NCBI GenBank assembly: GCA_039817415.1
Contig: JBCBVV010000019.1
Coordinates: 1 to 64,000, forward strand
Length of the DNA stretch: 64,000 bases
Origin: JALEFZ01 sp039817415
GTDB lineage: Bacteria > Bacteroidota > Bacteroidia > J057
Direction of reading: 5' to 3'
Below, piece after piece: positions 1 through 8,356 of the stretch. The position numbers and the translations under genes were made by a program. The first letter of the stretch is position 1; every line of letters begins with the position of its first letter. The notes beneath the pieces were generated by a model. That model saw only the letters and a list, made by a program, of their open reading frames with translations, was not told the origin of the DNA and made no database searches.

Positions 1-1248
1 GGCAACAGAGGCTGCGTTCTGTCCGACCATGGCAGTAAGGTTACCGGTATAAGAAAGTCCCCAAACATAGCAGATACCAGGTCCGGCTCCAGCGAAGTTC
101 ACCATATCAGCTGGGGGTACGCCTAGGATATTAGCTTGATCATCAGTTACAACGTAAGTGAAGTTCCCACCAGAAGCTCCGGTAGAGTCAAATTTGAAGA
201 CTGTTGGAGCAGTTGGGTCATTGTAGCACACACTCAAGGTATCAGGACCGAGCTCAGATTGAACCATGCCGCCATCAACCTCTTCACGTATTACGGTAAT
301 AAAGTTGTCAGATAGGTCGAAACAACCTGTACAAAGATTTGCTTGGAAAATATCATCTCCAACTTGTGCTGTAAGGGTACCGTGATAAGAAAGTCCCCAC
401 ACATAACATACACCAGGGCCTGCGCCAGCAAAATCAACCATATCCCCAGGAGGGATTCCCAAAATAATTCCTGAATCATTTGTAACCAGGTAGGTGAATT
501 CATCCCCAAAGGTCATGGTCGAATCAAACTTATAAACCGTCGTGGCTGTCGGATCATTGTAACAAATGTTTAAGGTATCAGGACCAAGCTCAGACTGTAC
601 CACGCCTCCATCGGCACTGTCTCTTAGTGCCACTACGAAGTTGTCGGATAGGTCAAAACATCCATCACTCAATGAAGTAGAAAGAACATTGTCTCCTACC
701 GCAGCTGTTAGGTTACCTGTATAATTCACCCCCCAAACCCAGCATTCTCCTATTCCTGCATTGGTAAAGTCGATCATATGCGTAGGAGGAAGACCGAGGA
801 TATTTCCCTGTGTATCCGTAACGATATAAGCATAAGGACCAGATCCAGCATTTACACTATCCATTTGGAAACGAAGTCTACCACCACTGTAGCAAAGCTG
901 AATGGTATCAACATGCGTGTTGGTTTTAACTGTTCCACCATCCACTTCCTCACGTAGGACAACCACAAAGTTGTTGGAAAGATCAGCACAGCTATCGGCT
1001 AATTGCGCTGTGTGGATGTTTTGTCCTACCATAGCCGTCAAATTTCCTTCATAGGAAAGACCATAAACCCAACATTCACCTGCAGGGGCAGTAGTGAAGT
1101 CAACAGTAGGTGTAGGAGGGAGCCCAAGGATGTTTCCTTGTGGGTCAGTAATGATGTAGGTGTAAGGATTTGGACTCGCTCCAATACTGATCATGTTAAA
1201 TACACCACCAGTAACTCCATTAGGAGTAATACAAACATACATGGTGTC
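1..1248 (-). repeat. Tandem ~330-339 bp coding repeats (3.7 units visible)
   Basis: Units counted from the conserved Asp-Thr codons run 1248-910 (339 bp), 909-580 (330 bp), 579-244 (336 bp) and 243 to the window edge. Units 3 and 4 are the most alike at DNA level (both contain the same GPDTL, CYNDPTA and AGAGPG stretches), suggesting recent duplication, while unit 1 is the most diverged. The length always changes by whole codons, so the frame is kept. Confidence 0.85.
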
Positions 1249-1482
1249 CTGCCATGTATCAGATTCAACAAAAGAGCCATTACATCCACTCAAAGTAGAC
1301 TGTGGCTGATACCCCAAACTTGAGGTAAATAAGGACGCATGTTGGTCCAGGGTTTCAAGAGCTGTAAGCCCGTTATTGGCATAAGGTTCCAGATTCAGCT
1401 CCACATAATTCGCGTGAAGTAACTGTAGTCCGAAAACCATCCACAACAGGCAAAGGAAAGAGTAGATTGCTTTACGTTGCAT
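1..1482 (-). CDS. Secreted repeat protein, N-terminal part (runs off left edge)
   Basis: An open frame of 494 codons starts at the ATG at 1482 and continues without a stop to base 1, so the C-terminus is missing. The first ~24 residues (MQRKAIYSFLCLLWMVFG, then QLLHA) form a signal peptide. After a short N-terminal region come four units of 110-113 residues, the fourth cut by the window edge. Each unit has conserved features: an aspartate-threonine start with a cysteine a few residues on, a Y-x-Y-hydrophobic-VTD stretch, GNILGLPP or GIPPGD, a Cys-x-Val-Trp-Gly-Leu-Ser-Tyr segment, GNLTA, and a CxDLS(D/N)NF segment. Four or more cysteines per unit suggest disulfide-stabilised beta domains. From memory this unit recurs in large surface proteins of Saprospiria, often exported by the type IX system, but the sorting domain would lie outside the window. 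Function unknown; adhesin or surface-layer role is an inference. Confidence 0.8.
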   Translation of the reverse strand, partial: MQRKAIYSFLCLLWMVFGLQLLHANYVELNLEPYANNGLTALETLDQHASLFTSSLGYQPQSTLSGCNGSFVESDTWQDTMYVCITPNGVTGGVFNMISIGASPNPYTYIITDPQGNILGLPPTPTVDFTTAPAGECWVYGLSYEGNLTAMVGQNIHTAQLADSCADLSNNFVVVLREEVDGGTVKTNTHVDTIQLCYSGGRLRFQMDSVNAGSGPYAYIVTDTQGNILGLPPTHMIDFTNAGIGECWVWGVNYTGNLTAAVGDNVLSTSLSDGCFDLSDNFVVALRDSADGGVVQSELGPDTLNICYNDPTATTVYKFDSTMTFGDEFTYLVTNDSGIILGIPPGDMVDFAGAGPGVCYVWGLSYHGTLTAQVGDDIFQANLCTGCFDLSDNFITVIREEVDGGMVQSELGPDTLSVCYNDPTAPTVFKFDSTGASGGNFTYVVTDDQANILGVPPADMVNFAGAGPGICYVWGLSYTGNLTAMVGQNAASVA

Positions 1483-1856
1483 GAATAGAAGTTTAGGTGA
1501 ATAATAGGTTGATCCGCAGGCTATTCCTGCACTCTCCTAAACTCCTTAAAGGATATCACAGAAGTATCACAAAAGAATGGCTATTCCTTCAAATTCTATC
1601 TATCAGATATATAGCGAACCTCATTCATTCGCACCTTACCTCCTCATCATCAATAAATTAACTCGCTTATTTTACTCACTATACCTTTCAGCCAAGCGAA
1701 GATTCGTGCTGGTGTTGGTAAGATTCAGGCCGTGAACTAAGCTTTCTCATTGTATTGGGGACGACATTTTAGAAGATTGTGTTATTTCGTAACTGAAAGA
1801 GAAATTAATACGATATAACCTTATCCTTTTCGTTGGGTTAACTAAAAAAAATTATC
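1483..1856. other. Divergent intergenic region, 374 bp
   Basis: This spacer separates the leftward repeat protein from the rightward pdxH, so both promoters should lie here. I see no exact TAnnTTTG -7 box. A small hairpin (GCAGG, 5-nt loop, CCTGC at 1517-1531) lies 35-50 bases before the repeat-protein start codon, in its probable 5' leader. Nothing else recognisable. Confidence 0.5.
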
Positions 1857-2507
1857 ATGACATTAGGTAAAAGTGTAGCGGACATCAGAAAGGATTACCT
1901 CATGGACAGCCTAGAGGAAAAGGATGTTCAGAAAATTCCTTTTCAACAATTTGAGCAGTGGTTCGACGCGGCTGTTAAGAGTGAAGTCTTAGAACCAAAT
2001 GCCATGGCCCTAGCTACTGTCAAGGATGGAAGACCTTCCCTAAGAATAGTGTTGCTTAAGGGTTTTGACGAAAAGGGTATGGTGTTTTATACCAATTATG
2101 AAAGCAAAAAGGCGCAGGAACTAGCTGAAAATCCCTTAGCAGCGCTTACTTTTTTTTGGCCTGAGTTGGAAAGACAAGTGAGAATAGAGGGAAGCATAGA
2201 AAAAGTGGGGCATGAAGAGTCAGATACCTATTATCAGTCTAGAGGAAGAGGAAGCAGAATTGGAGCATGGGCATCCCCACAAAGCCAGGTCATCGAAAAT
2301 AGGTCTATCCTCGAACAAAAAGTACAGGACATTCAACATAAATTTGAAGGAAAGGAAAGATTCCCCAAACCAGATCACTGGGGAGGCTATCGGCTAAAAC
2401 CAGATTATTTTGAGTTCTGGCAAGGCAGATCCAGCCGATTACACGACCGAATTATCTATAGCCTACAAACCGATGGGAATTGGGACATCAAAAGATTAGC
2501 CCCTTAA
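1857..2507 (+). CDS. pdxH: Pyridoxamine 5'-phosphate oxidase
   Basis: A 216-residue cytosolic flavoenzyme that oxidises pyridoxamine- or pyridoxine-5'-phosphate to pyridoxal-5'-phosphate using FMN and O2; last step of PLP synthesis and salvage. Family landmarks are present: the N-terminal half with AMALATV followed by PSLRIVLLKGFD, YTNYESKKAQEL (FMN-binding split barrel), SRGRGSRIGAWASPQS, and the C-terminal signature FWQGRSSRLHDR ending in KRLAP. Length matches the family. The start at 1857 follows an A-rich leader without Shine-Dalgarno, normal for Bacteroidota. Its stop overlaps the stop of the convergent flippase gene by four bases. Confidence 0.96.
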   Translation: MTLGKSVADIRKDYLMDSLEEKDVQKIPFQQFEQWFDAAVKSEVLEPNAMALATVKDGRPSLRIVLLKGFDEKGMVFYTNYESKKAQELAENPLAALTFFWPELERQVRIEGSIEKVGHEESDTYYQSRGRGSRIGAWASPQSQVIENRSILEQKVQDIQHKFEGKERFPKPDHWGGYRLKPDYFEFWQGRSSRLHDRIIYSLQTDGNWDIKRLAP

Positions 2508-3868
2508 TCTGCCCTTCCGCGTAAAGGTTTAAAGATCATCCTGAAACCCCTGAAATATAACCTAAAGGCAAACTTTATCGGTTGAAATGGATTGACCTTT
2601 AACTCCCGATGAAGAATGATCAGAGCGGCCACTACCAAAAAAATATAGGACAATAAGGTACCAATGGCTGCTCCCATTTCTTGCATGAGAGGAATTAACA
2701 GAATCAACAACAAGGCGTTGATGGCAGCCCCAGCCATCTTTAGCTTAAAATTGAGCTTAGGCTTCCCTATAGCATCCATGATGGTACTAAATTGCCGGCT
2801 AAAGGGGACTAAGAGGCTTGATAACATCACAACCTGTAGCACGTGGGCCATATCTAAATAGCGGTCGCCCGCGACAAACCTTAAGCATTGCTCAGGGAAA
2901 AGACATACCAACAGCACCCCAGGTATAACCATGGCCATGATAACACCTGTAGACTTTTCATAGAGATCTTTCACTGCATCCTCCCCTTGATCTTCATGCT
3001 GTCGAGCCGATTGCGGGAAGACAATCGCAGCGATAGATTGAGTCGGAACCTCCACCAAATTGCCGATTCGAACTGCAGTACTGTAGCCTGCAACAGCCTT
3101 CTTCGCTGCCACTACAGGGCTTATCATCATCCCCAAAATGATCTGATCCAAGAACTTGAATAATATCATCCCTAGATTTGTCCCTGTTACATACTTGCCA
3201 AAGTTTATCAACTTCTTTACCCAATACAGGTTGATTTGTCTAGAGAAATGCAAGAAAGGCCAAGCAAAAACAATTGAAGTGATGCCTCCGATTCCTGCAG
3301 CTAGTGCCTGAACCCAAGCCAATTTGATCAAGTCATACTCCATGTCAGGGGAAAAGTACACATAGAGCACATAACCAAAGAAAAAGGCATGCCTAAGCAA
3401 AGTTGAAAAGAAGATTCCGTGGAAGGTCAGATTTGCCTGCTGGACAAATTGAAAATGGAAAAAGGGAATCAGACAAAATGAGGTAATGATATAAATCAGA
3501 AACAATTCTGATAACATGTCAAATGACCAAATATATGGCTGCAATAGACTCAAGCCGTAAAGGGCAATAGATATAAGAATGCCCAACAGAAAATTCAGGA
3601 AAAGGGAGGCCGAATTGATCTTCCTTCTGTCCTCCATTTCCTCGTGGAGAGATAAGGCTCTAACAAGCGCATGTTGAATAAACCCTTGACGAATGACTTC
3701 GAAAAATGAACACAGGACCAGAAACATCGTCCAGGTACCAAACTCTGCCTTGGATAGTCCCCTAACGAGCAAATAAAAACTGGCAAAACGGAAAATTTGA
3801 AGCGAAAGACGGTCAAGCATGGTGAATGCTCCTGACCTTAACCAATATGACCTTTCGCTTTTATTCAT
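2504..3868 (-). CDS. Polysaccharide/lipid-linked oligosaccharide flippase-like membrane protein
   Basis: A 454-residue integral membrane protein with about 12 predicted helices, of the MOP superfamily (Wzx/RfbX-like, MATE fold). Features: an N-terminal SGAFTMLDRLSLQIFRF region, alternating hydrophobic segments through the length, and a basic C-terminus. Wzx-type proteins flip undecaprenyl-linked sugar units across the inner membrane. No glycosyltransferases or other polysaccharide genes are adjacent, so the substrate cannot be inferred. Convergent with pdxH. Confidence 0.75.
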   Translation of the reverse strand: MNKSERSYWLRSGAFTMLDRLSLQIFRFASFYLLVRGLSKAEFGTWTMFLVLCSFFEVIRQGFIQHALVRALSLHEEMEDRRKINSASLFLNFLLGILISIALYGLSLLQPYIWSFDMLSELFLIYIITSFCLIPFFHFQFVQQANLTFHGIFFSTLLRHAFFFGYVLYVYFSPDMEYDLIKLAWVQALAAGIGGITSIVFAWPFLHFSRQINLYWVKKLINFGKYVTGTNLGMILFKFLDQIILGMMISPVVAAKKAVAGYSTAVRIGNLVEVPTQSIAAIVFPQSARQHEDQGEDAVKDLYEKSTGVIMAMVIPGVLLVCLFPEQCLRFVAGDRYLDMAHVLQVVMLSSLLVPFSRQFSTIMDAIGKPKLNFKLKMAGAAINALLLILLIPLMQEMGAAIGTLLSYIFLVVAALIILHRELKVNPFQPIKFAFRLYFRGFRMIFKPLRGRAD

Positions 3869-4019
3869 ATATGTATCAACAATGGTTCTGGAGGAAAACC
3901 GATTGTTTGTATAAGGGTATCTGCCTAACTAATAATCCTTTAAGTTACAGCTAATATTTTCGTTTTTTCTACCAAAAGGCATGAAACTTCGAAATAACCA
4001 GAGTGAACGGGAAATTCCC

Positions 4020-4051
4020 TTTGTTTACTGGTTGTCATCGTTCGTATTTTG
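4020..4051 (+). promoter_or_regulatory. Bacteroidota-type promoter for the EGF-like lipoprotein
   Basis: TTTG at 4020-4023, a 21-base spacer, then TATTTTG at 4045-4051 followed by C. This fits the TTTG / TAnnTTTG pattern apart from one missing base in the -7 element. It would give a leader of about 45 nt before the ATG at 4104. Confidence 0.45.
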
Positions 4052-4103
4052 CATGGCTAACATCCATTCTTCCCTCCCTCACGTTATCACTTAAATTGAT
4101 TAC

Positions 4104-4724
4104 ATGAACACCCGATTTATTTGCCTGATATGTCCAATACTTCTCATCTTCTTGGTATTACCTTCTTGTGCGGGTGATCCATGTGAGGATGTGGAATGCC
4201 AAAATGGTGGAATTTGCCTAGATGGAACTTGTGATTGCCCGGAGAACTTTTTCGGGAGAGACTGTGAATTTCAGCTTGACCCTTGTACCATTCAACAATG
4301 TAGTACCACAGGCACGGATACTTGTATTGTTGGCAATGATGACAATGCCATTTGTAGATGTAAAGATGGGTATCAAGGTGAGCGATGTGAAGAATTATGG
4401 ACTGAAGCCTTTCCTGGGACCTTCCAGGCGCAGGAGGATTGTGAGGGCGAAACCCAGACATTTGAAATGGTAGTTGAAACAGGCCCTTCCTTCAATCAGG
4501 TTACCTTGGGAAATTTGCATAACCAAGCCAATCCACAAGACCCTGCTAAGCTAGTAGGCAATCTTCTTCGATCCACCTTTTTTGATATGTACCCTCAGTT
4601 TATGCCATTTGGAAGAGTAACTGGATTTGGCAACCTCAATGACAACAATAGTATATCCGTTTTTTATACCATCATTGAAAATTCGGATACCCTGCAGTGT
4701 TCAGCCTTACTTTTACCCTTGTAG
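4104..4724 (+). CDS. Lipoprotein with two EGF-like domains
   Basis: A 206-residue predicted lipoprotein: signal peptide with lipobox LPSC, the lipidated Cys at about residue 22. Residues ~27-53 form a canonical EGF-like module (six cysteines: C-x4-C-x5-C-x4-C-x-C-x8-C, with GGIC and CDCPENFFGRDC). Residues ~58-95 form a second, longer EGF-like module (CRCKDGYQGERC). The C-terminal ~110 residues are a beta-rich domain I cannot assign, with two cysteines that may pair. EGF modules usually mediate extracellular protein contacts; in bacteria they are sporadic, and Bacteroidota lipoproteins of this layout have no established function known to me. Single gene with its own promoter. Confidence 0.75.
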   Translation: MNTRFICLICPILLIFLVLPSCAGDPCEDVECQNGGICLDGTCDCPENFFGRDCEFQLDPCTIQQCSTTGTDTCIVGNDDNAICRCKDGYQGERCEELWTEAFPGTFQAQEDCEGETQTFEMVVETGPSFNQVTLGNLHNQANPQDPAKLVGNLLRSTFFDMYPQFMPFGRVTGFGNLNDNNSISVFYTIIENSDTLQCSALLLPL

Positions 4725-4831
4725 GTATTTGGCTGATTTTCCTCATTCCCTTTGGACCCTAGTGATCTTGATATCATCCTTATTTAAATTCCGTATACAA
4801 AAAGTAGATTCATTACAGCCAACCATTACAC

Positions 4832-5737
4832 ATGTTTTTAAGGGAAATCAACAGCACGCTCAAACCCCTTATTGAGGAAATTAGGCGTGCCCGTATGCTG
4901 GACATGAAAATCTCTAGCCTGGAAAAGCAATTGACCCTAGCTAGAAGAAAACTATCTGAACTCGACGCCAAACTCCGAAAGGAGCAAAACGATGTTGTCA
5001 AGCTCAACGGACGATTTATTCCTGTAACAACAAGCCGCATGATACGGGAAGAAAAGGAAATGCAAGAGGCTCAACACGCCTACGATGCCGCACTTGCCAT
5101 GACTCAACACCTCAATCGTCTACTCAAAAGCACCAAATATCAGCGTTCTCTGTTTGGCAAGCCAGAAAAATTGATGGAGGAATTGATCAACATCAAAGAG
5201 CAAACCATGCTCAATCACCAACATCCCTCCACGAATCTTTTGCAAAAAATCGAAGAAAAGATTCTCCATTTGGAGTGTGAGCAAAGAGAGGTCAAGGAAG
5301 CCATCGAAGCTTCCATGGCAGCCTTAACCCGTATTGAGCATTTGTATCGCTACCTCGACAGACTCAATGGAGTGGATTATTCTCCAAGGATTTTTCAATA
5401 TAGAAACCGCTCAGTAACTGAAAAGCGTATCGAAAATGCGGTCTACGAAGTCCATTTGGCCAATCACAAACTCTTGCAAGAATTGGTAGATCTCAAAAGG
5501 AAATACTCTATTTCTCAGGGACATCGAATGGAGCATTTTCACACCATTTTCATCACCGAATTGGCGAACAACGGAGAAGATTTTCATGAGCAAATGGAAA
5601 GAGGAATCTGGCTGTGTAAAACGCAGTCCCAAATTATTAAGTCCGTTCAGCAATCCTTATTCGTTCATCAAAAACAGCTGAAAACACAAATAGGAATGGA
5701 ACGCACGAGCCAAAAAAACATCATTAAGCATGCCTGA
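4832..5737 (+). CDS. Coiled-coil protein of unknown function
   Basis: A 301-residue hydrophilic protein without signal peptide or membrane helix, rich in Glu, Lys, Leu and Gln, with long heptad-like helices at residues ~5-55, ~70-105, ~130-180 and ~195-230. I do not recognise a family. Only two cysteines and no catalytic motif are visible. The ATG at 4832 is the first in frame after the preceding gene. A structural or scaffold role is conceivable but not supported directly. Confidence 0.6.
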   Translation: MFLREINSTLKPLIEEIRRARMLDMKISSLEKQLTLARRKLSELDAKLRKEQNDVVKLNGRFIPVTTSRMIREEKEMQEAQHAYDAALAMTQHLNRLLKSTKYQRSLFGKPEKLMEELINIKEQTMLNHQHPSTNLLQKIEEKILHLECEQREVKEAIEASMAALTRIEHLYRYLDRLNGVDYSPRIFQYRNRSVTEKRIENAVYEVHLANHKLLQELVDLKRKYSISQGHRMEHFHTIFITELANNGEDFHEQMERGIWLCKTQSQIIKSVQQSLFVHQKQLKTQIGMERTSQKNIIKHA

Positions 5738-5786
5738 TTCATAGAAATGCATTATTTTGGGCCACATCATTAATTCAACCGTCATT

Positions 5787-6332
5787 ATGCTTAATAAATA
5801 TTTGATTTTCAGCATTGTAACTATCTTCGTCCTCGCAGCTTGTGCACCAACACAACAAACTCAGGAAGGACATGATGACCCCAAAGAAGAGGTGGTAGAG
5901 AAAACAGAAGAAAAAGCTACGGTACCCGCTGATAGCGTATCTCCAGATGGGATGAGCTTCCACGGCATGCGTATTTCTTCGAATGAGGCAACCCCTTTAG
6001 CAGAGTTTGCGGTAGCCGGCATGTCAGAAGGAGTAAAATTAAGTGGAGAAGTGATCGACGTTTGCCAAGCTAAGGGTTGCTGGATGACCCTCAAAAAAGC
6101 GGATGGTACACCTATGCGTGTTACCTTTAAGGACTATGGTTTCTTTGTTCCAAAAGATGCTTCTGGAAAAACAGCGATCATCGAAGGAACAGCCATGATC
6201 GATACCACTTCCATTGAGGAACTACGACACTACGCTGAAGACGGAGGAATGGATCCTGAAGAAGCGGCAAAAAAGTATACTGAGCCCGAAGTCAGCCTTT
6301 CCTTTATTGCATCTGGTGTCATCATTAAGTAA
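5787..6332 (+). CDS. DUF4920 lipoprotein
   Basis: A 181-residue lipoprotein: signal peptide MLNKYLIFSIVTIFVLAAC with lipobox LAAC, a charged Glu/Lys/Pro linker, then a DUF4920 domain (residues ~65-181). It carries the family core GEVIDVCQAKGCWMTL followed by MRVTFKDYGFFVPKD. The conserved C-x4-GCW pair could bind a metal or heme-like ligand, but no function is established. I chose the ATG at 5787 over the upstream in-frame ATG at 5757 because it begins the signal peptide. Followed after 28 bases by the ALDH7 gene, so possibly co-transcribed. Confidence 0.85.
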   Translation: MLNKYLIFSIVTIFVLAACAPTQQTQEGHDDPKEEVVEKTEEKATVPADSVSPDGMSFHGMRISSNEATPLAEFAVAGMSEGVKLSGEVIDVCQAKGCWMTLKKADGTPMRVTFKDYGFFVPKDASGKTAIIEGTAMIDTTSIEELRHYAEDGGMDPEEAAKKYTEPEVSLSFIASGVIIK

Positions 6333-6360
6333 CACACCATCACCATTATATACTAACTAC

Positions 6361-7914
6361 ATGTCAAACATACTTTCGTGGGAAGAACTTTCCTCCCAAC
6401 TAGGTATTAAAGAAAAAAACCCTGTCATTTTTACGGGATCTGAATGCTGGCACGCTTCAGGTCAAGAGTATATCATGATTCATGCTGCCTCTGATGGTTC
6501 GCCCATGGCTGAAGTGCAGATGGCTACTGAAGAGCAGTACGAAATGGTCATGCAAACAGCTCAGGACGCCTTCCAAGTTTGGAAGGACATGCCTGCTCCC
6601 AAAAGAGGAGAAGTTGTTCGCCAGATTGGGGAAGCCTTGCGTACTCATAAAGATGCACTCGGGCAACTGGTTTCCATGGAAATGGGAAAAATCTACCAGG
6701 AAGGTCTGGGTGAGGTCCAAGAGATGATCGATATCTGTGATTTCGCTGTAGGGCTTTCCAGGCAATTGTATGGCAACACCATGCAGTCTGAAAGAAAGCA
6801 CCACAGGATGTATGAACAATGGCATCCATTGGGTGTGGTAGGCATCATTTCTGCCTTCAATTTCCCAGTAGCTGTTTGGGCATGGAACGCCATGGTAGCA
6901 GCTGTATGTGGCAATGTAACCATGTGGAAGCCAAGTGAAAAAACACCTCTTACTGCCATCGCTTGCATGAACATCATCAAGGATGTGCTAGCGGCCAATG
7001 AACTTCCTGAGGGGGTCTTCAACCTCATCATTGGAGATCGAGTAATTGGACAAATGATGGCAGCTGACAAACGCGTACCTTTGGTTTCTGCCACAGGATC
7101 TACGCGCATGGGCAAAGCCGTTGCAGAGACTGTTTCTAAGAGGCTGGGGAAAAGTATACTTGAATTAGGCGGAAACAATGCGATCATAGTCAGCAAGCAT
7201 GCCAACCTAAAATTAGCGATACCTGCTATCGTTTTTGGTTCAGTTGGAACTTGTGGGCAAAGATGTACCTCTACCAGACGCCTGATTGTGGATGCTGATA
7301 TCTATGATGAATTTGTAGAGAAGCTCAAGACAGCTTATGGCTCTCTCCAAGCCAAAATCGGCAATCCCCTACATGAGGATACCCTGATCGGTCCCTTAAT
7401 CGACAAAGATGCTGTTAGTAAGATGCAAGCAGCTCTTACCAGCATAGAGGAAGAAGGTGGTCGCAAAATCTTCGGTGGAGAGGTACTTGATGGGGAAGGA
7501 TTTGAAACAGGGACCTATGTCGTTCCTGCTTTGGTGGAAGCCAATAACGAATATCCAACTGTTCAGGCCGAGACCTTTGCCCCTATTCTTTACCTTTTGA
7601 AGTACGAAAGCCTAGAGGAGGCCATTGAGATTCACAACAATGTTCCTCAAGGATTGTCTTCCGCGATCTTTACCGAAAACATGAGAGAGGCAGAACAATT
7701 CCTGAGCCACCTAGGCTCCGATTGTGGGATTGCCAATGTCAACATAGGAACCTCAGGTGCTGAGATCGGTGGAGCATTCGGAGGAGAAAAAGAAACCGGA
7801 GGAGGCCGCGAATCTGGTTCTGATTCCTGGAAAGCATATATGAGACGTCAAACCAACACCATCAACTGGTCAGAAGAATTGCCCTTGGCACAAGGGATTA
7901 AGTTTGACTTCTAA
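6361..7914 (+). CDS. ALDH7-family aldehyde dehydrogenase (alpha-aminoadipic semialdehyde type)
   Basis: A 517-residue NAD-dependent aldehyde dehydrogenase of the antiquitin/ALDH7 (AMA, PcD) subfamily, which oxidises L-2-aminoadipate-6-semialdehyde in lysine breakdown. Visible motifs: Rossmann-site SAFNFPVAVWAWN, WKPSEKTPLTA, general-base Glu in LELGGNNAI, the catalytic Cys in GTCGQRCTSTRR, and the ALDH7-specific end GTSGAEIGGAFGGEKETGGG followed by RESGSDSWKAYMRR. The ATG at 6361 gives the usual family N-terminus; extending upstream would run into the DUF4920 gene. A strong terminator follows the stop. No other lysine-catabolism genes are in the window. Confidence 0.93.
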   Translation: MSNILSWEELSSQLGIKEKNPVIFTGSECWHASGQEYIMIHAASDGSPMAEVQMATEEQYEMVMQTAQDAFQVWKDMPAPKRGEVVRQIGEALRTHKDALGQLVSMEMGKIYQEGLGEVQEMIDICDFAVGLSRQLYGNTMQSERKHHRMYEQWHPLGVVGIISAFNFPVAVWAWNAMVAAVCGNVTMWKPSEKTPLTAIACMNIIKDVLAANELPEGVFNLIIGDRVIGQMMAADKRVPLVSATGSTRMGKAVAETVSKRLGKSILELGGNNAIIVSKHANLKLAIPAIVFGSVGTCGQRCTSTRRLIVDADIYDEFVEKLKTAYGSLQAKIGNPLHEDTLIGPLIDKDAVSKMQAALTSIEEEGGRKIFGGEVLDGEGFETGTYVVPALVEANNEYPTVQAETFAPILYLLKYESLEEAIEIHNNVPQGLSSAIFTENMREAEQFLSHLGSDCGIANVNIGTSGAEIGGAFGGEKETGGGRESGSDSWKAYMRRQTNTINWSEELPLAQGIKFDF

Positions 7915-7931
7915 GAACAGATAACATTTAT

Positions 7932-7966
7932 AGGTAGAAACGTTCTGAGAACGTTTCTACCTTTTT
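7932..7966 (+). terminator. Rho-independent terminator after ALDH7 gene
   Basis: A perfect 14-bp stem (AGGTAGAAACGTTC at 7932-7945 with its complement at 7949-7962) around a 3-base loop, followed by TTTTT. Confidence 0.9.
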
Positions 7967-7992
7967 CCATCACTCCTATTCCCATTCATTTG

Positions 7993-8274
7993 ATGGATTC
8001 CATTAAGCTTCTCTATTTCCAATCTCCTGGATGTGGTGTCTGCCACGCCCTTCGTCCTAAGCTGGAAGCCATGCTCGTCAGCGACTATCCTAAGCTCCAC
8101 TTGCACATAATAGACATCAGCCAAGATAAAATCACGGCCGCCCAGCATGCAGTCTTCGTAACTCCTGTCTTGATTATCCTTTGGGAAGGCAAAGAGCAAG
8201 AAAGGTTTGTACGAGCATTTTCTGTAGGGGAGGTCGCCAAACGCCTAGATCGCTTCATGAGTCTATTGGCTTAG
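7993..8274 (+). CDS. Small thioredoxin-fold protein (CGVC)
   Basis: A 93-residue protein, close to a minimal thioredoxin fold. The active site is SPGCGVCHAL at residues ~11-20, a C-x-x-C redox pair; a cis-Pro position is visible in FVTPVLII (~residue 54), as expected for a thioredoxin family disulfide reductase. No signal peptide, so probably cytosolic. An in-frame TTG directly precedes the ATG at 7993; the ATG is preferred. The substrate is unknown. Confidence 0.8.
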   Translation: MDSIKLLYFQSPGCGVCHALRPKLEAMLVSDYPKLHLHIIDISQDKITAAQHAVFVTPVLIILWEGKEQERFVRAFSVGEVAKRLDRFMSLLA

Positions 8275-8356
8275 ACAAAGGTTCATCCAATTGATCCATC
8301 AACCGACTCATGATGTAACCCTTTCCACATTCTTCCTTATGGAATAAAAAACAATC

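Noticed and set aside
1..1248. Repeats considered as CRISPR or IS-related
   Set aside because: Units are 330-339 bp, coding and in frame, with no short identical repeats or spacers.
1003..1323. 106-codon plus-strand frame antisense to the repeat protein
   Set aside because: Antisense shadow of the repeat-protein frame; no motif.
6693..7205. 170-codon minus-strand frame antisense to the ALDH7 gene
   Set aside because: Lies fully inside the ALDH7 frame; no domain.
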